Source: Firmicutes bacterium UBA911 | GTDB lineage: Bacteria; Bacillota; Desulfotomaculia; Desulfotomaculales; Desulforudaceae | Length of the DNA stretch: 31,051 bases | Assembly (NCBI GenBank): GCA_002294005.1 | Contig: DBEH01000042.1 | Span: forward strand, 1-31,051 | Direction: 5' to 3' | Shown: piece by piece, positions 1-6,676 of the stretch | Position numbering within the stretch: position 1 is the first letter of the stretch | Layout of the letters: each line of letters begins with the position of its first letter | The notes under the pieces: model-generated | What the model saw: only the letters and a program-made list of their open reading frames with translations | Told to the model about the DNA's origin: nothing | Database searches by the model: none | Made by a program: the position numbers and the translations under genes

Positions 1-4
1 CGAA

Positions 5-91
5 GCCGAGGAATAGCGGCGGCCGACTGTTTGAGACCGCGAAGCGGGCGAGTTTCGGCGCCGCCTGAGGTGAGCGAGTTCATTCCTTGGC
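5..91. repeat. Long nested imperfect palindrome / structured element
   Basis: An 87-base segment can fold on itself. Bases 5-14 pair with 82-91 (10 positions, one G-U), 18-23 with 60-65 (GGCGGC/GCCGCC), 24-26 with 55-57, and 37-40 with 44-47 around a GAA loop. No ORF explains it. It could be a transposon end whose transposase lies left of the window, a REP-like repeat unit, or a structured RNA. The fold is read directly from the sequence; the identity is unknown. Confidence 0.5.
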
Positions 92-415
92 GCGGACACA
101 GTGACCGGAGATAATGCCCCGGTGCAGCAAATCGGGCGAAATCTAAATTGCGCTGTAGGGTTATAGCTGTCGCGTATTGCAAGGAAAGGCATCTTCCAGG
201 AAGGTGTTCCTGCCGATTTTTAAGAATGGGCCGCCGCGATGGGCGCCAAGCCCCAGAAGCCCGGCCGCCGAGCAGCCATAGCAACAACGACTGGAAAATG
301 CGAAACCTTTTGTGCTCCTGATTCGTCTATAGACTACGGGGTGTCTTTATTCAGGGGAGTCACGCGCATATGCTAACCCAAACCCCATCACCATCAAGGA
401 GGTTTAAATCTTACA
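92..415 (+). other. Gene-free leader before the Gmad2 lipoprotein gene
   Basis: I see no gene in this 324-base stretch. It holds a perfect 10-base palindrome GTCTATAGAC (325-334), which overlaps a -10-like TATAGA and may be an operator or promoter. A strong Shine-Dalgarno AAGGAGG lies at 396-402, 13 bases before the ATG at 416, which is longer than usual. No convincing -35/-10 pair was found. Confidence 0.4.
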
Positions 416-1285
416 ATGCAAAGCCAAAAAACCGGTGCTCGGCGCCTCGTCCTTGCTTTAATGCTGATTGCCTTGCTGCTTGCCGGGTGCTCGACCTACC
501 CCGGTCCGGACCCCGCGCCTACGCCCGAACCCGGCCCGCGGGACCCGGCCGACCCGTCGAAGCCGACCTACGAGCTGAACGGGGGCTTCGCCCGCCCCGC
601 GTACGACACGCTCCCGGCCGAGATCCGGAACTGGGTCGACAACTCCCGGCAGATCATGCTCGGCCAGTCCAGGCTGTTCGGGAACTACCTGTACATTCTG
701 GTTACCTACGGCGAAAAGCCCACCGGCGGTCACGAAGTGCGCATCACCGACGTCGTGGAAACCCCGGAGGCTCTGGTGGTGAAAGTCGACTTGGTCGACC
801 CGCCCCCCGGGCAGCCGGTGACCCAAGCGCTGACCTACCCGTACGACCTGGTGGTGACCGCACCCACGGAGAAAGAAGTCCGGTTCGACGTTGCCGCCGA
901 GTGGCCCGTGATACCCACCCTGCTGGGCATCGACCATCTGCCGCCGATCGCGGCCGGCCGCGGCGGCGTCCGGGTGTTTGCGCCGGCACCCGACAGCACG
1001 GTGCCCGATCCCTTCTGCTTCCGGGGCATCGCCAACACCTTTGAAGGCACCGTTAACTACCGGGTGGAGACCCGGGACGGAAAACCGCTGCTGGAGCACT
1101 TCACGACCGGGGCCATGGGCGACTGGGGCTATTTCCGGGAGATCGTGGAACTGCCAGAGCAAAAGGGGGACAGTCCCCTAGAAGAAAGGGGGACAGTCCC
1201 CCTTTTGCTGCGCGTCTTCACTTACAGCGCCGAAGACGGCTCCATGCAAGGAGAATTCGAGATCCCGCTCACCCTGCGCCGGTAG
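416..1285 (+). CDS. Lipoprotein with PrcB_C-like and Gmad2 domains
   Basis: The predicted product is a 289-residue cell-surface lipoprotein. Residues 1-25 form a basic start, a hydrophobic core and a lipobox LLAGC, so it should be lipidated and held on the outer face of the membrane. Residues about 90-160 (GEKPTGGHEV, then VTQALTYPYDLVV) match the PrcB_C family. Residues about 180-289 match Gmad2, the immunoglobulin-like domain of spore-germination-associated proteins (VRVFAPAPDS near its start, YSAEDGS near its end). The Gmad2 part is interrupted in frame by about 17 residues encoded by a palindromic repeat (1158-1209). The ATG is preceded by AAGGAGG. It converges on a GerMN lipoprotein; GerMN and Gmad2 often occur in one protein, so the pair may act together. 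The precise role is unknown. Confidence 0.85.
   Translation: MQSQKTGARRLVLALMLIALLLAGCSTYPGPDPAPTPEPGPRDPADPSKPTYELNGGFARPAYDTLPAEIRNWVDNSRQIMLGQSRLFGNYLYILVTYGEKPTGGHEVRITDVVETPEALVVKVDLVDPPPGQPVTQALTYPYDLVVTAPTEKEVRFDVAAEWPVIPTLLGIDHLPPIAAGRGGVRVFAPAPDSTVPDPFCFRGIANTFEGTVNYRVETRDGKPLLEHFTTGAMGDWGYFREIVELPEQKGDSPLEERGTVPLLLRVFTYSAEDGSMQGEFEIPLTLRR
1158..1209. repeat. REP-like GGGGACAGTCCCC palindrome pair inside a gene
   Basis: Two copies of GGGGGACAGTCCCC (1165-1178 and 1188-1202) are bounded by a perfect 14-base inverted repeat, AGCAAAAGGGGGAC against GTCCCCCTTTTGCT (1158-1171 and 1196-1209). The unit is about 51-52 bases and is read through in frame by the lipoprotein gene. A degenerate relative with the same following TGCTGCGCGTC lies at 16681-16710. 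GGGGACAGTCCCC-type repeats are widespread intergenic palindromes in bacteria; a copy inside a gene is unusual. Confidence 0.75.
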
Positions 1286-1303
1286 TTCACAGGACAAAAG
1301 CGG

Positions 1304-1335
1304 GCGGCAGTCCGGGCTTTCAGCCCAACTGCCGC
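1304..1335. terminator. Hairpin between convergent genes
   Basis: GCGGCAGT (1304-1311) pairs with ACTGCCGC (1328-1335), and inside it GGGCT (1314-1318) pairs with AGCCC (1322-1326). It lies just after the lipoprotein stop and before the end of the opposing GerMN gene. There is no T-run, so intrinsic termination is uncertain. Confidence 0.45.
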
Positions 1336-1481
1336 TTCAGGATGAATACGCTCACCCGGCCTATCCTGTGGAGCCGGGAAGGCCAGACGGCAACACCACC
1401 GGGCAAAATCCGATGACCGGAGGTCAGACCCACCCGGCCTCCACCGGTTCGTGCCTTGGGAACCACCGCGCCCCGCTGGGT

Positions 1482-2030
1482 TTACAGCGGCTGGTCGCCT
1501 TGGCGCGTGAGGGTTTCGAAAAGCGCTCCCTCTCCGGAAAACGGCCGCTCGTTGGTGCCGACCCGGACTCCCTCCACCTCAAGGACCAGGTCGGTGATTT
1601 CCTCAAACTCAGTGCCCGTGTAAGTCAGTTGCTGAAGTATGCCGAGCACCCTGGCCGAGCCGCCGATCTGCTCCAGCGCCGCACTCAGGTCCAGGGTGGC
1701 GTACGGCGGGCTGACCTTCACACCGAGCAGTTTCACATCCTCCGGCAACTGGCTGACCAGCCGGCCGGCTTCCTCCGCGGAAGGCCCTTTCAGGAGTTCT
1801 TCCATTGCGGCCTGCAAGCGCGCCTCCAGGGTGTCCTCCTTCAATGTCACTTCCCGCACCACCGGTTCCAGGGTCATCCCGTCGCTGCTCAGGTAGAAGT
1901 ACACGGTCACCTCCGCGGTCACCGGCGGCGGCACCGGCTTGCCCCCCCCACAGCCCGCTGCAAACACGAGCAATCCGATCAGCAGCAGCACCACTATGGG
2001 CCTCACTGTGGGCCTCACTGCTCTCCTCAT
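1482..2030 (-). CDS. GerMN-domain lipoprotein
   Basis: The predicted product is 182 residues. A signal peptide with lipobox FAAGC lies at about residues 18-26, followed by a Gly/Pro linker and a single GerMN domain (about 42-160): VTVYFYLSSDG, ARLQAAMEELLKGP, then VKVSPPYATLDLS and ILQQLTYTGTEF. GerMN is named after the spore germination and cortex protein GerM but also occurs in vegetative lipoproteins; GerM itself has two copies and this protein one. The ATG at 2030 follows AAGGAGG with a 10-base gap. It converges on the Gmad2 lipoprotein gene. A surface role in the envelope or spore is inferred; the ligand is unknown. Confidence 0.85.
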   Translation of the reverse strand: MRRAVRPTVRPIVVLLLIGLLVFAAGCGGGKPVPPPVTAEVTVYFYLSSDGMTLEPVVREVTLKEDTLEARLQAAMEELLKGPSAEEAGRLVSQLPEDVKLLGVKVSPPYATLDLSAALEQIGGSARVLGILQQLTYTGTEFEEITDLVLEVEGVRVGTNERPFSGEGALFETLTRQGDQPL

Positions 2031-2145
2031 TCCCCGAAAACCTCCTTAACAGACCCGGCTCCTTTAGGCCCGCCTTAACCGGGAATGCCAGCATAACAAT
2101 TCGCCGTCTCTCATCGTTTCTCCTGCCCGACCGTTTGGTTCGACA

Positions 2146-3183
2146 CTACGGTAAAACCGCGATATTAGTGGCCATCGCCCGTTCCCGGCCGTCCGAGGGA
2201 CGGTTTAGAATCTCGTTTCCGTACACGAACACGCTGGACCCGCCGCCGTCCATATTGTAGGCGTCGATCACCCCGAACTTGATCAGCGTCACCTGCAGGT
2301 CCTCCAGGGTCACCCCGCTGCTCCAGTCGGCCTGCCGCCCGTCGACCACGATCATGATCAGATCGCCGTTGGCGTACTCGCCCAGAATGGTGCGCGGTTG
2401 CCGCTGGTTTCGCCACTTTTCCGGGATCGGCACCGGCCGGCGGTCCTTGATCAGGATCGGCACGAAGCTGACCCCCTGCCGGGCGCCGGTGCCCAGCAAG
2501 GCGGCGCGGTCGTTGAAGATGCCGCCCACCAGCCGCCCCCGGCCGTCAAACCCGGCAAAGAACAGGTCCTCGCGCGGTGGCTGGAAGTTCCCGATCAGCT
2601 TCCCGTCCACCATCGTGTTCCCGATGGGCAGGCTGTGCATCTGCCCGTTGGCCGGGGCCCGGTAGAAACCGCCCCCGTTCACCCCCAGGACCGCCCCGGT
2701 GCGCCGGACGGCGCCGCTCGTCGTCTCGCCCGGCCCCTCCCGGTACGTCACCCGCAGCACGCCCGGGTCGAACGGCTTCACCTTGGCGATGTAACCGCGG
2801 TACCCGATGCCTTTCAGTTCAAAGACCTTGACCTCCACCCGCGCCGAACGGTGCACCCGGACCGGCGGCCCCAGTTTGTCCAGTATGTGCTGCTCGTAAA
2901 TATCGTCCGAAAGCCGTTTGTGCTCGCCGCTCTTGGCGGCCAGGGCCGCAAGCTGTTCCTGCTGCTCCTCGTAGCGCCGCTGCTGTTCCTCCAGGGACTC
3001 GTGGACGGTGCCGACCTCATACCGCAGCTGGTACACTTCGTCCGCCAGCCGCCCCACGGCCGGCTGCAGCCCGGCCGCCGGCAGGTCCAGGCCCTGCGCC
3101 GCCCGGCCGAAGAAAGAGACGGCAATCAGCACCCCAATCAGGGGTGCCGCGAGAAAGAAGAAAAACAGGTTAACGCGCCACAT
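2146..3183 (-). CDS. Membrane-anchored phosphodiester glycosidase (NAGPA domain)
   Basis: The predicted product is 345 residues. A hydrophobic segment at about residues 5-25 acts as an anchor or signal, a coiled coil follows (about 45-95, EEQQRRYEEQQEQLAAL), and the C-terminal two thirds is a NAGPA-type phosphodiester glycosidase domain. Visible family marks are GVNGGGFYR (about 170), GNTMVDGKLIG (about 188), RTILGEYANGDLIMIVVDGR (about 264-283) and YNMDGGGSSVFVYG near the C terminus. The family includes the eukaryotic uncovering enzyme and bacterial exopolysaccharide or wall-linked enzymes; the bacterial substrate here is unknown. The start overlaps the end of the upstream coiled-coil gene by 14 bases, so the two are probably co-translated and may form a surface complex. 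Confidence 0.85.
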   Translation of the reverse strand: MWRVNLFFFFLAAPLIGVLIAVSFFGRAAQGLDLPAAGLQPAVGRLADEVYQLRYEVGTVHESLEEQQRRYEEQQEQLAALAAKSGEHKRLSDDIYEQHILDKLGPPVRVHRSARVEVKVFELKGIGYRGYIAKVKPFDPGVLRVTYREGPGETTSGAVRRTGAVLGVNGGGFYRAPANGQMHSLPIGNTMVDGKLIGNFQPPREDLFFAGFDGRGRLVGGIFNDRAALLGTGARQGVSFVPILIKDRRPVPIPEKWRNQRQPRTILGEYANGDLIMIVVDGRQADWSSGVTLEDLQVTLIKFGVIDAYNMDGGGSSVFVYGNEILNRPSDGRERAMATNIAVLP

Positions 3184-3586
3184 CGGGCGATTTCCTCAGG
3201 GTATCCAGGCTCTCCTGCAGTTGCCCGAGCTGGCGGTCCAGTTCGCTGATCCGCTGGTTTAAGGCCTCCCTGGTTTGATCGGAGCGCGCCAGCACCTGGT
3301 CGGTATCGGCCAGCGTCTCCTTGACCTCCGCGACCTCCAGTTGAATCGCGTCCAGCCGCTCGCTCAGGGCCTGCACGTGCAAGGCGTTGCTCTCTTGGAC
3401 CATGCGGACCGAAGTGTCGATGTAGTCGGTGGCGTAGTAGTAGGCGCCGTACAAAAGTCCGCCCCAGACGGCCAGTGAACCGGCGATCATCCCGAATCGC
3501 CGCCAGAACGGGTTCGGCCTTCTCTTTGACCGGGAGGGCATGTCCGGCGGCAAATCACCGGTCGGCTTCGGAAATTCCAAAATCAT
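3170..3586 (-). CDS. Single-pass membrane protein with long coiled coil
   Basis: The predicted product is 138 residues and not a family I can name. A basic cytoplasmic segment (about residues 18-30, RSKRRPNPFWRR) is followed by one membrane helix (about 31-52) and then a heptad-rich coiled coil (about 65-132) with many Glu, Leu and Gln. The layout resembles small division or envelope scaffold proteins, but that is only a resemblance. The ATG follows GAAGGGCGGGG. It is first in a two-gene unit with the phosphodiester glycosidase, which also has an anchor plus coiled coil, so the two coils may pair. Confidence 0.7.
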   Translation of the reverse strand: MILEFPKPTGDLPPDMPSRSKRRPNPFWRRFGMIAGSLAVWGGLLYGAYYYATDYIDTSVRMVQESNALHVQALSERLDAIQLEVAEVKETLADTDQVLARSDQTREALNQRISELDRQLGQLQESLDTLRKSPDVAR

Positions 3587-3897
3587 CCCCGCCCTTCATG
3601 CTATACCTTACCTCACATGTTAATAGACGTCCAGACTCACGGATTGGTTGCAAATCGTACGGAAAAAGCACGGCGCAAAAACAGGCCGGTGCGGCGCGGG
3701 AGGAGCGATTTCACCGGAAGGTGGGGGCGTCCGCCGCGTAAAGACCAGTACGGGCCGGATCAGATTGGCTGCAACCATAAGGCACACGCATTCGCCAGGC
3801 GCCGTCCGGGGCCGGCAAGATTTTTGCCTGCGGGGGACGGGCTTATGGTAAACTAATCTAAGACAGTAAGGCGGAAGTCGGGGGGTGTGCTCCGCCC
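3587..3897. other. Divergent intergenic region with structured segments
   Basis: I see no gene in this 311-base stretch between divergent genes. It contains an inverted pair TGGTTGCA/TGCAACCA (3644-3651 and 3770-3777). Just before the methyltransferase start a hairpin GGCGGA/TCCGCC (3870-3875 and 3891-3896) has the G-rich ribosome-binding stretch in its loop. A weak -10-like TAAACT lies near 3850. I recognised no riboswitch family here. Confidence 0.4.
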
Positions 3898-4518
3898 GTG
3901 AAAAAAGTCATCCAGACCCCGGTCGACTTCTACGACCGGATTGTCCCCGTCTACGACGTTGTCGCCCGCCATAACATCCGGCCCTACCGGCGCATTGTGA
4001 AGAACCTGGAGATCGCTCCCGAGAAGTCGGCCCTGGAGGTGGGTTGCGGCACCGGAAACCTCACCGTCGCCCTCGCCGTAGTGATGGCCCGGGTGCTGTC
4101 CATCGACTTCTCCGCCCGGATGCTGGAGCGGGCCGCCCGGAAGATGGCGAGGCGCGGTTTTAACAACGTAACCTTCCGCCAGATGAACGCCTTTGACCTC
4201 ACCCCGGAGGACCACGGCACCTTCGACTACTGCTTCACCGCCTTCCTGCTGCACGTGTTCGCCCCCGCCGACCGGCTCCTGCTGCTCTCCAGGATCGCCC
4301 GGCTCGCCACCGAGCGGATAGTGGTCATCGACTACGCCCCCGGACGCTACCGGCTGCGCTACGCCTTTGTCGAGTGGCTGGAAAAAAGCCACTACAAGGA
4401 GTTTTTGCAGGCCGACCTCGCCGGGCAGGCCGAGACGGCCGGCTTCGAACTCGTCGACTACTTCGAGGACGGGGACTACGGGTGCTGGGAGTTCAGCCCG
4501 GCCGCTTCTGGAAAATAA
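3898..4518 (+). CDS. Class I SAM-dependent methyltransferase
   Basis: The predicted product is 206 residues with a Rossmann-fold methyltransferase core: motif I LEVGCGTGNLT at about 43-53, a second-strand acidic residue in VLSIDFS, and motif II/III-like FDYCFTAFLLH. The N-terminal VDFYDRIVPVYDVVA resembles UbiE/phospholipid-type methyltransferases that act on small or lipid substrates; the actual substrate cannot be read. The start is a GTG (3898) behind a G-rich stretch held in a small hairpin. The 3' end overlaps the opposing DNA methyltransferase gene by 26 bases. Confidence 0.8.
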   Translation: MKKVIQTPVDFYDRIVPVYDVVARHNIRPYRRIVKNLEIAPEKSALEVGCGTGNLTVALAVVMARVLSIDFSARMLERAARKMARRGFNNVTFRQMNAFDLTPEDHGTFDYCFTAFLLHVFAPADRLLLLSRIARLATERIVVIDYAPGRYRLRYAFVEWLEKSHYKEFLQADLAGQAETAGFELVDYFEDGDYGCWEFSPAASGK

Positions 4519-5275
4519 GGATGAACTCGTGCACCTTGTTGACGCGGAATACGTGGGGATAGCCGAGGGGGCGCAGGTTGTTGTACTCGGGGCGCCGGTC
4601 CCAGATGATGATGTCGTCCAGGGTGAGCCCGGTGTCCCGGAGACGAGCGGCCAGGTCCATGTGCAGGGGGAAAAAGTTGTCTTTCTTCCGGATGTCCATC
4701 ACCACCACCACGCAGTAGGCGCCCGGGACCATCGTCTGGCGCACCCGCGCGAAGACCGCCTGCAGGGCGTCCAGAAACGCGCCGTAGTCCTTGATCCGGC
4801 CCAGGTCGTCCGGGTCGCTCCCGTAGTTGCGGATAGTTTTGCCGTCGGCGGTGCGCCGCTGGTTCAAAATGTCCCAGTATGGCGGGGACGTCACGCACAG
4901 CCCCACGGAGTCCGGGGCCACGTAGTCCAGAAGCCCCCGGCTGTCGTCCCGGATGATCCGCGGGTAGTGCGGCGCGCCCGGGTCGGCGGCGAGCGCCGCC
5001 AGCCGCTCACGCGCGATATCGATGTACCCGGCCGAGAGTTCAAAGCCCACGGACTTAAGACCGCGGCGGTAGGCCGAACACAACGTACCGCCGCTGCCCA
5101 TGAAGGGGTCGAGCACCAGGCTGCCCGCTACCGCTTTGCGGCCGAAGATTTCCACCAGGCGGTCGGTGAGGCGGGCCGGAAACATCGCCGGGTGGTTGTA
5201 ACCCCGCTCCTCCCGGTCCTTTTGGATGTCGTCCCAGATGCTGATGGAATACCGCAGCCAGGTCTTGCCGTCCAT
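4493..5275 (-). CDS. Solitary DNA methyltransferase (amino-type)
   Basis: The predicted product is 260 residues. Motif I LVLDPFMGSGGTL (about 54-66) binds SAM, and the catalytic motif IV is TSPPYW (about 128-133), of the S/T-P-P-Y type seen in N4-cytosine and some N6-adenine enzymes. Motif I precedes IV with only about 65 residues between them, so any target-recognition region must lie C-terminal, a gamma-like order; at 260 residues it is compact. No restriction gene is adjacent, so an orphan, possibly regulatory or protective methylase is likely. The ATG at 5275 follows AAGG with a 7-base gap. The modified base and target sequence cannot be predicted. Confidence 0.85.
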   Translation of the reverse strand: MDGKTWLRYSISIWDDIQKDREERGYNHPAMFPARLTDRLVEIFGRKAVAGSLVLDPFMGSGGTLCSAYRRGLKSVGFELSAGYIDIARERLAALAADPGAPHYPRIIRDDSRGLLDYVAPDSVGLCVTSPPYWDILNQRRTADGKTIRNYGSDPDDLGRIKDYGAFLDALQAVFARVRQTMVPGAYCVVVVMDIRKKDNFFPLHMDLAARLRDTGLTLDDIIIWDRRPEYNNLRPLGYPHVFRVNKVHEFILIFQKRPG

Positions 5276-5440
5276 TATTCAACCTTCAGCCCCTCACAGT
5301 TGGAGACAGACGTTTATTCTATACCTGCCCGCTCCATCCCTCCCTTGAACGGCCTTGGTAGCCGCATTTGAGTGCCTGGCGCGGGCCGCCTTGTTTTCAG
5401 GTCGGCCACACCACCGGCGGCAGTTTTTTCGATTGACTAC

Positions 5441-5468
5441 TTGCACTGTCCCGAAGGTTTGGTATACC
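5441..5468 (+). promoter_or_regulatory. Possible promoter of the TauE/SafE gene
   Basis: TTGCAC (5441-5446) and TATACC (5463-5468) are 16 bases apart. If real, transcription starts near 5475, which rules out the far-upstream GTG (5372) and ATG (5471) as starts and supports the TTG at 5528. An alternative -35, TTGACT at 5433, is too far from the -10. Confidence 0.35.
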
Positions 5469-5527
5469 ATATGCCCCGTAGCGGTGCGGTGGTGGCCCGG
5501 CTGGACAGCCGGGAGGAGAGGTTGGGT

Positions 5528-6298
5528 TTGGGCGAATTGCAGATCGCGCTTATTTTTGTCGCCGGGATTGTGGCCGGGTTTGTGAACACGGTGGGCGGCG
5601 GCGGTTCCCTGATCTCGCTGCCGGTGCTCATCTTCGCCGGCCTGCCCTCGGCGGTGGCCAACGGCACGAACCGCGTGGCGCTGATGGTCCAGAGCCTGGT
5701 GGCCATCGGCTATTTTCGGCAAAAAGGGTTTTTCTATCCGAAGCTCAGCATCTTCCTGGGGGCGCCGGCGGTCATAGGGTCGATCATCGGGGCCCGGTTC
5801 GCCATTTCCCTCTCGGACGAAATGTTCAACCAGGTGTTGGCGTTCGTGATGCTGCTGGTGATGGTGCTCATCATCGTGCGACCGGAGAAGTACTTCCTTC
5901 AGGCGGAAGTGGAGAACTTCACCCCGGTCCGCCTCGGGGCCGCCGCGCTCGCCTTCTTCGGGGTCGGTTTCTACGGCGGTTTTATTCAGGCCGGCGTCGG
6001 GTTCATCATCATTGCGGCCCTCGCGCTGATCACCGGCATGTCGCTGGTGAAGATCAACAGTGTAAAGGTGTTCGTCACGGCCATCTACATGCTCTCCTCC
6101 CTGCTGGTGTTCGTACTGAGCGGCAAGGTGGACTGGGTCCTCGGCCTTGCCCTGGCCGCCGGCAACGGGATCGGCGCCTACCTGGGCAGCGCGTTCGCCG
6201 TGTACAAGGGGGACAAGTGGATCCGGGTGTTCCTGGTGGTCTCAGTGCTGGTGATGTCCGGAAAGCTCCTGGGCGTGCACAAATTGTTCGGTTTTTAG
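5528..6298 (+). CDS. TauE/SafE family membrane permease
   Basis: The predicted product is about 256 residues of nearly continuous membrane helices. The N-terminal half-repeat carries VAGFVNTVGGGGSLISLPVL and the second half FYGGFIQAGVGFIIIAAL, the paired signatures of the TauE/SafE (DUF81) sulfite/sulfonate/organic-anion exporter family. I chose TTG 5528 because GGAGGAG sits 9 bases upstream, a promoter-like pair lies just before, and homologues begin close to this point. The frame stays open upstream to a GTG at 5372, but that extension has no membrane or family character. Its stop overlaps the stop of the opposing response regulator by a few bases. Substrate unknown; a sulfur oxyanion is a family-based guess. 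Confidence 0.85.
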   Translation: MGELQIALIFVAGIVAGFVNTVGGGGSLISLPVLIFAGLPSAVANGTNRVALMVQSLVAIGYFRQKGFFYPKLSIFLGAPAVIGSIIGARFAISLSDEMFNQVLAFVMLLVMVLIIVRPEKYFLQAEVENFTPVRLGAAALAFFGVGFYGGFIQAGVGFIIIAALALITGMSLVKINSVKVFVTAIYMLSSLLVFVLSGKVDWVLGLALAAGNGIGAYLGSAFAVYKGDKWIRVFLVVSVLVMSGKLLGVHKLFGF

Positions 6299-6663
6299 CG
6301 CCGGGCGAGCACTCCCCTGACCCGCTGCAGAAAAGCCGTCACGTCGAACGGTTTCTCGATGATCCCTTCCACGGGCAGGTCTGCGTCCAACTGACCGTCC
6401 AATGCGTCCCCGTACCCGGTCACGAAGAGCGCCCGGGTTTCACCGCAAACCGTACGCAGCCGCCGGACGACGTCCAAGCCGTTCATCGCCCCCAGCTTCA
6501 CATCCACAACCGCCAAGCGCGGCCGGTGTTCCGCGATCAGCCGGAACCCATCCGGGCCGGAGGCGGCGGTCCGGTGCGAAACCCCACCGGCGGTGAGTAT
6601 CTCGTCCATGAGCCAGCGCACACTGTCGTCGTCGTCAATAACCACCACGTCCACCCTCTCCAC
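6295..6663 (-). CDS. Single-domain response regulator (receiver only)
   Basis: The predicted product is 122 residues, a CheY-like receiver with no output domain. The acidic pocket IDDDDS is at 9-14, the phospho-acceptor is Asp54 in VVDVKLG, the switch residue lies in VTGYGD (81-86), and the conserved Lys104 is in EKPF. I chose GTG 6663 because AAGGAG precedes it at the right distance and because the longer open frame upstream is out-of-frame kinase sequence. It starts 13 bases after the kinase stop, so the two form a kinase-regulator operon. Output must be by protein-protein contact or a phosphorelay. Confidence 0.88.
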   Translation of the reverse strand: MERVDVVVIDDDDSVRWLMDEILTAGGVSHRTAASGPDGFRLIAEHRPRLAVVDVKLGAMNGLDVVRRLRTVCGETRALFVTGYGDALDGQLDADLPVEGIIEKPFDVTAFLQRVRGVLARR

Positions 6664-6676
6664 TGTGTCACACTCC

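Noticed and set aside
5372..5527. N-terminal extension of the TauE/SafE gene from GTG 5372
   Set aside because: It lies upstream of the likely promoter, has no membrane or family character, and a better ribosome site sits before TTG 5528.
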